A stretch of DNA of 5,792 nt from Eubacteriales Family XIII. Incertae Sedis bacterium. Its GTDB lineage: Bacteria; Bacillota; Clostridia; Peptostreptococcales; Anaerovoracaceae. The stretch is from NCBI GenBank assembly GCA_031263335.1, contig JAISGB010000207.1, positions 1-5,792 of the forward strand. Reading direction: 5' to 3'. A program made the position numbers and the translations under genes. Numbering within the stretch: the first letter of the stretch is position 1; each line of letters opens with the position of its first letter. Below the pieces are notes generated by a model that was given only the letters and a program-made list of their open reading frames with translations, had not been told where the DNA came from and made no database searches. Shown one piece after another: positions 1-4,291 of the stretch.

Positions 1-162
1 GCTTTCCGTTCGGTCGTCCTTGATGTTTTCGAAGAATGTCGTTATCTTCCGAAAGTCCCTGTTGTAAACAGAGGTGTGCAGGCCGCGTCGCGCGAGATTT
101 TGAGCGATCCCACTTCCCATAACGGAAATACCGATCACCCCTATATCGTTCAGATTTTCCAT
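1..162 (-). CDS. 6-phosphogluconate dehydrogenase-like protein, N-terminal 54 residues (runs off left edge)
   Basis: This frame opens with ATG at 162-160 and stays open to the window edge, so only the N-terminus of the Rossmann NAD(P)-binding domain is visible. Residues 7-16 read IGVIGISVMG, followed by A-x-NLARRG and then VYNR near residue 35. The combination of a G-x-[GA]-x-x-VMG nucleotide loop, a NL helix and a YNR/FNR motif closing the second strand is typical of decarboxylating 6-phosphogluconate dehydrogenases (6-phosphogluconate to ribulose 5-phosphate plus CO2). The related beta-hydroxyacid dehydrogenases usually have G-x-GxMG instead. The start is the only plausible one: the in-frame codon three positions upstream is the TAG stop of the M20 gene. 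The ribosome binding site AGGAG (180-176) lies within the last M20 codons, with a rather long 13-base spacer, so expression probably depends on translation of M20. The catalytic residues are outside the window, so a related sugar-acid dehydrogenase is possible. Confidence 0.78.
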   Translation of the reverse strand, partial: MENLNDIGVIGISVMGSGIAQNLARRGLHTSVYNRDFRKITTFFENIKDDRTES

Positions 163-172
163 AGCGCGCTAT
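161..172. repeat. Perfect 12-bp palindrome over the M20 stop / dehydrogenase start
   Basis: ATAGCGCGCTAT reads the same on both strands. It covers the TAG stop of the M20 gene and the first two bases of the dehydrogenase ATG. The symmetry is certain, but with no loop it is unlikely to fold as a hairpin and may be chance in GC-rich DNA. Confidence 0.4.
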
Positions 173-1362
173 ACGCTCCTTTCAAATTCTTCTTGAGCCG
201 CCGACACTATAGTGCGGTCGAGCAAGAGATCGACGGCGGAGTACGCCATCACCTTGGCGGCGATTTCCGTCACCTTTACGGATCTTTCCGAAATCGCGAG
301 CTCGCGGAATTCCTCCGTGTGGTTGGATATTTTCCGCTCCGGCAGCAAGGAGACATACGGATTGCAACAGGGCATCAGCCTCGTCACGTCTCCGAAATCG
401 GTGGTTCCGAAATCCGGGGGCATCCCGTCCATGACCGGTTCTCCCAGTATTCCCAAATTCATTTTGAATACATCCCCGAGGGTCTTGTTGGGCAATCTGC
501 CCCGATAGCCGGCTCTCTCTTCGATCACGACCTCGGTTCCGGTCGCGAGAGCCGCTCCCCGCGCGCAGTTCTTCATTTTTTCCGTCGTCGGAATGAGGTT
601 CTCATCCTCCGATACGATATCCGCTTTCAACGACGCGAGATCAGGAATCATTCCCACATCCGTTCCGCCGTTCGCGACGACCTGTGCGATGCGCACGTCC
701 GGCGGCAGTTGTTGCCTCAGACACGCGACCGCGGCATAGTAGACATGCAGCGCGTCCAACGCGTTGACACCGTTTTCCGGGTGAGCCTCCGCGTGAGCGG
801 AAACGCCTTTCCACGACAGGTTCATCTCGCGAGACGACAGGCATTTCCCCGCGATCCTCGTCTTTCCCGACGTGGGATGCATCATAAAGCAAACGGATAA
901 TCCGGCGAATACGCCCCGTTCCGCCAGGATGATCTTTCCGCCGCCGTCCTCCTCCGCCGGCGTTCCGATGACGGAAACGACGCCCGGAATATGCTCCGAT
1001 TGCATGGCGCGTTTTAAGAGGACGGCGGCGCCGAACGCGGATGCGGCGATCACATTGTGACCGCAGGCGTGGCCGAGTCCGGGCAGGGCGTCGTACTCCG
1101 CGACAATCCCGATCCTGATCGCGTCGTCGTCCGCTTTCGCGTTGTCAAAGGTCGCTCGAAAGGCTGTTTCCAGCCCGCCGGCTTCCCGCATCACGGAAAA
1201 TCCCTCGGCGGACAGCGCCGAGGTCAATTTCTCCGCGGCCTTATACTCCTGAAACGCCGTCTCCGGATTGTTGTAAATATAGGCGGACAGGTCGGCCACT
1301 ACGGGCGCCAACCCGGCGTAGGCCGCGTCTATTTCGGATTTGATTCGATGTGCCTCTTTCAT
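169..1362 (-). CDS. M20-family metallo-amidohydrolase/peptidase (AbgB/PM20D2-like)
   Basis: A complete 397-residue cytoplasmic enzyme with no signal peptide or membrane segment. M20 metallohydrolases cleave amide bonds (N-acyl amino acids, dipeptides, p-aminobenzoyl-glutamate) with a two-metal site. The metal and catalytic signatures appear in order: AEYDALPGLGHACGHN (88-103, with D91, H98, C100 and H102), GTPAEEDGGGK (133-143, with the E137/E138 pair), MMHP (H162), and NHTEEF near the C-terminus (H348). The lid/dimerisation domain lies at about 180-290 and begins with GVSAHAEAHPENGVNAL (H190). The late FGTTDFGDVT segment (318-327) resembles the STDxGDV motif of AbgB-type aminobenzoyl-glutamate hydrolases, which argues for this branch over ArgE/DapE. 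The ATG has a good site, GGAG at 1373-1370, with a 7-base spacer. The gene follows the EIICD gene after 92 bases containing strong stem-loops, and ends in TAG six bases before the dehydrogenase ATG. The context suggests it removes an amide-linked group from the imported, probably phosphorylated, substrate. The real substrate is unknown. Confidence 0.93.
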   Translation of the reverse strand: MKEAHRIKSEIDAAYAGLAPVVADLSAYIYNNPETAFQEYKAAEKLTSALSAEGFSVMREAGGLETAFRATFDNAKADDDAIRIGIVAEYDALPGLGHACGHNVIAASAFGAAVLLKRAMQSEHIPGVVSVIGTPAEEDGGGKIILAERGVFAGLSVCFMMHPTSGKTRIAGKCLSSREMNLSWKGVSAHAEAHPENGVNALDALHVYYAAVACLRQQLPPDVRIAQVVANGGTDVGMIPDLASLKADIVSEDENLIPTTEKMKNCARGAALATGTEVVIEERAGYRGRLPNKTLGDVFKMNLGILGEPVMDGMPPDFGTTDFGDVTRLMPCCNPYVSLLPERKISNHTEEFRELAISERSVKVTEIAAKVMAYSAVDLLLDRTIVSAAQEEFERSV

Positions 1363-1381
1363 AAACGTTCTCCGTTTTTCT

Positions 1382-1413
1382 CAGGCGCGCCGGCTCGCAA
1401 GCCGGCGCGCCTG
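1382..1413 (-). other. Strong intercistronic stem-loop between EIICD and M20 genes
   Basis: Perfect 14-bp inverted repeat: left arm 1382-1395 (CAGGCGCGCCGGCT), four-base loop 1396-1399, right arm 1400-1413. In the minus-strand transcript it lies in the gap between the EIICD stop and the M20 ribosome binding site, ending about 8 bases before GGAG. The stem is almost all G-C. The minus-strand bases after it are AGAAAAACGG rather than a U-tract, and the other direction has none either, so it does not look like a Rho-independent terminator. Likely roles are blocking 3' exonucleases to stabilise the upstream PTS message, an RNase processing site, or partial attenuation that lowers expression of the downstream enzymes. 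A dispersed REP-type element is the other option. Confidence 0.75.
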
Positions 1414-1420
1414 TACCGTG

Positions 1421-1446
1421 TGTCCGATCCGGCGCGGAAGCGGACA
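1421..1446 (-). other. Second, imperfect stem-loop just after the EIICD stop
   Basis: TGTCCG at 1421-1426 pairs with CGGACA at 1441-1446. Inside it TCCG (1428-1431) can pair with CGGA (1435-1438) around a 3-base loop, leaving a small internal bulge. It lies 8 bases downstream of the EIICD TAA in the transcript and directly before the larger stem-loop. No U-tract follows. It may act with the larger stem as a 3' stability or attenuation structure. Confidence 0.45.
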
Positions 1447-1454
1447 ATCTTTGT

Positions 1455-3056
1455 TTACAGCGCGCCCGTAAGCGAACCCAGCAGACAGATGCTCAAGATG
1501 ATGAGCAGCGCCCAGAGGAGCTTGTACGGGAATTTTTTCAGGAAGAAATAAGTTCCGATGACGAAAGCCAACGGCAACATGCCTTTGACGACGCCGTCCA
1601 GAAAATCCTGAACCGCCATATCTTCACCGTTCAAGGCGAACGTGACCGGCGTGCTGACCTCGACGTAATTCGCGGCCAGGGTTCCCATCATGAACATACC
1701 CATGATGCCCGCGCCGTAGATCACGTCCTTGATCAATCCGCTTTCAAGCAGGTTTTTTATCGATTCCCGACCGAATTTGTATCCGATTCCGCAGAGATAA
1801 TTCCCCAGGATATAGGTGATGACCGCAAAGGCGAACGGGAAGATGACCCCGACGGGGCTGCCTTTCATGGCAAACGACGCCGCCAATCCGAGCAGGATAG
1901 GGCGCATCGTGCCCCATGTCAGCGTGTCGCCGATACCGGCCAAGGGTCCCATGAGCCCGGTCTTGATGTTTGTGATCATTTCGCTCGGAATATCCGCGCC
2001 TTGCGCCTTCTGTTCTTCCATCGCCAACGTCGTTCCGTGAATGACGGCGCCGAAGATACCTTCCGTGTTGAAGAATTGGAGATGGCGTTCCAGGCTCTCC
2101 GACAGCGCTTCCTTATCCGGATAGAGCTTCTTCAAGGCCGGCGCGATCGCGGCGCAGAATGACAGCGATTGCAGGCGTTCGAAGGAATTCGACACCTCGG
2201 TCAGGAAATACCATCGAAAGAACAGCCGCTTCACATCCTTCTGGGACAGGATCAAGTGGGTCTCGCCGGCGCCGGCGACCTCCGCGTTTTTCCCCTCCGC
2301 GATGGAGGACAAGTCATCCTTGTTCCGGTTGAAAACGACGAAGAACGCGACGCAGAGTCCTATGATCGCAGCAAACATGATGTCCATGCCCGCGTAGACG
2401 ACGATGAAGAAGGAGACAAAGAACAAGGCGAAATTGTTCCGTTTCCCGATCATCGTCATCGTCATCGCGATACCGAGGCACGGCAGTACGCCGCCGCAGA
2501 GTTCCAGCGCGTGCATGATCCATCCCGGGATGACTTCCAACGCCGGATCGATGACCTTGCTCCCGAAGTAGTTCGCGATGAACACAGGCGGAACCACGAG
2601 AGCGAAGCTCAACAGAGGCGGGTAGATCGCGGCGTTTCTGAAGATCGCCCGATGGTTCCCCGCCGCCGCCGCTTTGTCCGCCCTGTGGACGAAGATGACA
2701 TTGCCTCCGCGCCGCAGATTGTTCAGGAACATGCCGAGCAGACTGATCGGCACCGCGAGCGCCGCCGCGGCTTCGATCGACAGGCCCGTCTTGATTGCGA
2801 GCGGGACGACGATCAAGGTCGCCAGACATTCATCAGCCGGCCAATTCTGCCCCGCGCCGATGATGCCGATATAGATCAGTTGGATGGTTGCGCCGAGAAT
2901 CAATCCCGTCTGTACATCTCCGAGAAGGAGACCGATGATGAACCCCGCGACGACCGGGGAAAATAAAGCGTCCGATATCGTATACCCGATGACCGTAAAG
3001 GTGATCCAATAGTAGACCCCCGTGAATAATGCGAATAATGCCAATGATATATCCAT
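1455..3056 (-). CDS. Mannose-family PTS EIIC-EIID fusion permease
   Basis: A 533-residue membrane protein joining two subunits that are normally separate genes in mannose/fructose/sorbose-type PTS. Residues 1 to about 245 are EIIC: start MDISLALFAL, several hydrophobic segments, and the conserved stretch GDVQTGLILGATIQLIYIG (46-64) followed by GAGQNWPADE (67-76). Residues about 246-268 (DDLSSIAEGKNAEVAGAGE region) form a hydrophilic linker. EIID starts near 269 with LSQKDVKRLFFRW, then FERLQSLSFCAAIAPALKKLYPDK (292-315), HLQFFNTE (325-332), and the hallmark LMGPLAGIGDTL (368-379). It ends in C-terminal membrane helices (about 493-533). Together the halves form the translocation channel; phosphate comes from EIIB. 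No internal methionine sits at the EIID boundary, so separate translation of EIID from a nearby ATG is unlikely. The gene starts 60 bases after EIIB; its ATG has only a weak ribosome binding site, and an in-frame TAG lies a short way upstream. Confidence 0.93.
   Translation of the reverse strand: MDISLALFALFTGVYYWITFTVIGYTISDALFSPVVAGFIIGLLLGDVQTGLILGATIQLIYIGIIGAGQNWPADECLATLIVVPLAIKTGLSIEAAAALAVPISLLGMFLNNLRRGGNVIFVHRADKAAAAGNHRAIFRNAAIYPPLLSFALVVPPVFIANYFGSKVIDPALEVIPGWIMHALELCGGVLPCLGIAMTMTMIGKRNNFALFFVSFFIVVYAGMDIMFAAIIGLCVAFFVVFNRNKDDLSSIAEGKNAEVAGAGETHLILSQKDVKRLFFRWYFLTEVSNSFERLQSLSFCAAIAPALKKLYPDKEALSESLERHLQFFNTEGIFGAVIHGTTLAMEEQKAQGADIPSEMITNIKTGLMGPLAGIGDTLTWGTMRPILLGLAASFAMKGSPVGVIFPFAFAVITYILGNYLCGIGYKFGRESIKNLLESGLIKDVIYGAGIMGMFMMGTLAANYVEVSTPVTFALNGEDMAVQDFLDGVVKGMLPLAFVIGTYFFLKKFPYKLLWALLIILSICLLGSLTGAL
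2253..2321 (-). other. Interdomain linker joining EIIC and EIID
   Basis: Codons for residues about 246-268 of the permease. The segment is polar and Ala/Gly/Glu-rich, with no hydrophobic helix, between the last EIIC membrane segment (ending FFVVFNRNK) and the first conserved EIID sequence (LSQKDVKRLFF). In unfused systems an intergenic gap or start codon would fall here. The borders are approximate. Confidence 0.7.
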
Positions 3057-3074
3057 GATTAGTTTACCTAGTGC

Positions 3075-3101
3075 GATATGTCCCTACCGCATATCTCCTT
3101 T
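3075..3101 (-). promoter_or_regulatory. Strong Shine-Dalgarno-like site and small hairpin upstream of EIICD
   Basis: The minus strand carries AAAGGAG at 3101-3095, a near-consensus ribosome binding site, but the EIICD ATG is at 3056, about 38 bases downstream. An ATG only two bases after the GGAG opens a two-codon frame (ATG CGG TAG). GATATG and CATATC (3075-3080 and 3090-3095) form a 6-bp stem with a 9-base loop that starts in this site. Next to the EIICD ATG there is only AGGT (9-base spacer). The hairpin may shorten the effective distance, or EIICD may be translated by coupling. The role is inferred. Confidence 0.4.
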
Positions 3102-3116
3102 CCTGATTCAAGCTCT

Positions 3117-3593
3117 TCAAGCGTTCTTTTTTTCGTAAAGGCAGGGTTCTTCTTCGGGAAGCATCTGAAAAAAGACGCGCACGCCTGATTGGGACAATTC
3201 GTCAAGCAGCTTCCTGTCGGTCCCGTCCAAAGAAATGGCTTTGTATACCAGCTCTCTGCCCGGGCCGCCGGGCAATCCTCCGATTTGCAGGTCGGCGATA
3301 GCCAACCCCTCGCGAACCGCTTCGTACACACCGGGTATATTCTTGAACAGGAGCAAGGTCGCTGTCTTTTGAATATCGCCGTTCGTCCACATCTCGACCG
3401 CTTGCTTGGGCGTACATACGTCCACCCTGATGTCGGGCGGCGCCGCCATCACATAGATGTCTTTCATGAAATCGTCATTGGCGAGCGATTCGTCCGCGAT
3501 TATGATACGACGCGTGCCCCATTTCTTCGCCCATCTTGCGATGACCTGTCCGTGAATCAACCTACTGTCTACTCTGAATTTCGTTTCCGCCAT
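3117..3593 (-). CDS. Mannose-family PTS EIIB component
   Basis: A 158-residue cytoplasmic EIIB of the mannose/sorbose family, which takes phosphate from EIIA on a histidine and passes it to the sugar. FRVDSRLIHGQV (6-17) is the phosphorylation motif, with H14 as the expected phospho-acceptor; RLIHGQV is strongly diagnostic. LQIGGLPG (102-109) and the following AISLD (119-123) match the conserved second half. The length is normal for the family. The frame stays open upstream to an ATG at 3668, but the start chosen at 3593 gives the standard N-terminus and is preceded by AGGAGG at 3604-3599 with a 5-base spacer. It overlaps the 3' end of EIIA by 32 bases in another frame, so the two genes are very likely translationally coupled. 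In LevR-type systems the EIIB also phosphorylates the PRD2 of the regulator when no substrate is present. Confidence 0.95.
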   Translation of the reverse strand: MAETKFRVDSRLIHGQVIARWAKKWGTRRIIIADESLANDDFMKDIYVMAAPPDIRVDVCTPKQAVEMWTNGDIQKTATLLLFKNIPGVYEAVREGLAIADLQIGGLPGGPGRELVYKAISLDGTDRKLLDELSQSGVRVFFQMLPEEEPCLYEKKNA

Positions 3594-4002
3594 GAGCGCC
3601 TCCTTTTTCCATAAATACCTTCCATATATTGATAATCCCGTTTTCGCCGGCTTTTTCGAGACAATCAACCAATTCTGCGAGGCTCATATCCTCGCGTGAT
3701 GCGGCACATTCGATCAACATCGGGAGGTTTACGCCCGCGAAAGCGGTGAAGTGCTTCTCCCTCATGCAAGCGATGACGGAATTGGACGGTGTGCCGCCGA
3801 ACAAATCCGCGAATACGATGATTCCATCCCCTTGATCGAGTTCGTCCGCCTTCTCCGCGACCGATCGACGGAACGCTTCCGCGTCCGTACCGTAGTCCAA
3901 CGAGAGAGCGCAAGCGTTTTCCTGCTTACCCATGATCATTTCGAGCGTGTCCAAGAACGCCTCGCTTAACGTGCCGTGTGAAACAATCAACATTCCTACC
4001 AT
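3562..4002 (-). CDS. Mannose-family PTS EIIA component
   Basis: A 146-residue cytoplasmic phosphocarrier of the EIIA-Man fold. It accepts phosphate from HPr and passes it to EIIB. The N-terminus MVGMLIVSHGTLSEAF holds the phosphorylated histidine (H9) in the usual SHG context. FADLFGGTPSN (64-74) is the conserved second motif, with D66 expected to sit against the active-site histidine. Length and motif spacing are normal for a stand-alone EIIA; in E. coli ManX this domain is fused to EIIB, here it is separate. The start has GGAG at 4013-4010 with a 7-base spacer. It is the first gene after the sigma-54 promoter, and its 3' end overlaps EIIB by 32 bases. Confidence 0.95.
   Translation of the reverse strand: MVGMLIVSHGTLSEAFLDTLEMIMGKQENACALSLDYGTDAEAFRRSVAEKADELDQGDGIIVFADLFGGTPSNSVIACMREKHFTAFAGVNLPMLIECAASREDMSLAELVDCLEKAGENGIINIWKVFMEKGGAHGGNEIQSRQ
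3599..3604 (-). promoter_or_regulatory. Ribosome binding site fixing the EIIB start
   Basis: AGGAGG on the minus strand, 5 bases before the ATG at 3593, lies inside the last codons of EIIA. It supports the shorter 158-residue EIIB over the 25-residue longer form. Confidence 0.85.
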
Positions 4003-4024
4003 ACAATATCTCCTTACCGTTCCC

Positions 4025-4051
4025 TGCGCTGCCGCTCTACGTGGCGACGCA
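4025..4051 (-). other. Stem-loop in the 5' leader of the PTS operon
   Basis: TGCGCTGCC (4025-4033) and GGCGACGCA (4043-4051) pair over nine positions with one mismatch and one possible G-U pair, around a 9-base loop. In the minus-strand transcript it sits about 11 bases before the EIIA ribosome binding site. It could affect translation initiation or mRNA stability. No known riboswitch or antiterminator class is recognised. Confidence 0.4.
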
Positions 4052-4074
4052 ATCCTCTTTTACCGTGATGCGTT

Positions 4075-4109
4075 TTCGTATAACAAATCCATACAATAAA
4101 TTCGTATAA
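4075..4109 (-). repeat. Direct repeat TTATACGAA at the predicted transcript start
   Basis: Minus-strand TTATACGAA occurs twice, at 4109-4101 and 4083-4075, with centres 26 bases apart. The first copy coincides with the predicted start site of the sigma-54 promoter and the second lies in the early leader. It may be a binding site for a second regulator, or a chance match in AT-rich DNA. Confidence 0.35.
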
Positions 4110-4119
4110 TAAAGCAATG

Positions 4120-4135
4120 AGCAAGAAATATGCCA
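4120..4135 (-). promoter_or_regulatory. Sigma-54 (-24/-12) promoter for the PTS operon
   Basis: The minus strand reads TGGCATATTTCTTGCT from 4135 to 4120. This matches TGGCA[CT]-N5-TTGC[AT] at every defined position, with GG (4134-4133) and GC (4122-4121) separated by exactly 10 bases. Transcription should begin about 12 bases downstream, near 4109, leaving a leader of about 107 bases before EIIA. The site is directly downstream of a gene for a sigma-54-dependent PTS activator and upstream of a Man-family PTS, the standard LevR/ManR arrangement. Confidence 0.88.
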
Positions 4136-4204
4136 ACTATTCTGTGTGATGATAACAGGTAGTGAGAACGTCAGGTGCGAATGAAAGGAAAATCCTGCGC
4201 GTTG

Positions 4205-4239
4205 CGCGCTTTCGGACGAAGCGAGCGTCGGAACGCGCG
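4205..4239. promoter_or_regulatory. Candidate upstream activating sequence for the LevR-type regulator
   Basis: Imperfect inverted repeat: left arm CGCGCTTTCGGACG (4205-4218), 7-base spacer, right arm CGTCGGAACGCGCG (4226-4239), complementary at 12 of 14 positions. Its centre (4222) is about 113 bases upstream of the predicted start at 4109, the sort of position used by LevR-type enhancer-binding proteins. No T-run follows directly in the direction of the regulator transcript, so a terminator is less likely but not excluded. The assignment as operator is inferred. Confidence 0.5.
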
Positions 4240-4291
4240 GTGGCCTTAACTCCTGAGAGCTCATTCCGAGCGGGAGAAACGGGAAAGTGTG

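Noticed and set aside
76..900. Plus-strand open frame (274 codons) opposite the M20 gene
   Set aside because: The opposite strand has all M20 metal-binding motifs; this frame has a composition dominated by Arg and His and no known fold.
1382..1413. Rho-independent terminator after EIICD
   Set aside because: The stem is strong but no U-rich tract follows on either strand, and the M20 gene with its own ribosome binding site begins 19 bases later.
2446..2466. Short tandem CATCGT repeats on the plus strand
   Set aside because: These are codons for a Met-Thr run in an EIIC membrane segment; too short to be a meaningful repeat.
2169..2966. Long plus-strand open frame (265 codons) opposite EIICD
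   Set aside because: Antisense to a clearly conserved membrane protein; the translation is Arg/Asp/Gln-rich with no recognisable domain, as expected from GC-rich codon mirror effects.
3594..3668. 25-residue N-terminal extension of EIIB from an upstream ATG at 3668
   Set aside because: The extension lies wholly in the EIIA coding region, is not typical of the family, and the ATG at 3593 has an ideal AGGAGG site.
4060..4092. Possible 10-codon leader peptide (minus-strand ATG at 4092) in the PTS operon leader
   Set aside because: No Shine-Dalgarno sequence before the ATG and no run of regulatory codons; short frames of this size are common by chance.
4105..4136. Possible sigma-70 promoter with TTGGCA and TATTAT on the minus strand
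   Set aside because: The spacer would be 19 bases, too long for a good promoter, and the same DNA gives a perfect sigma-54 match.
4037..4264. 75-codon minus-strand frame in the regulator-EIIA intergenic region
   Set aside because: It runs across the candidate activator site and the sigma-54 promoter, has no ribosome binding site, and its product resembles no family.
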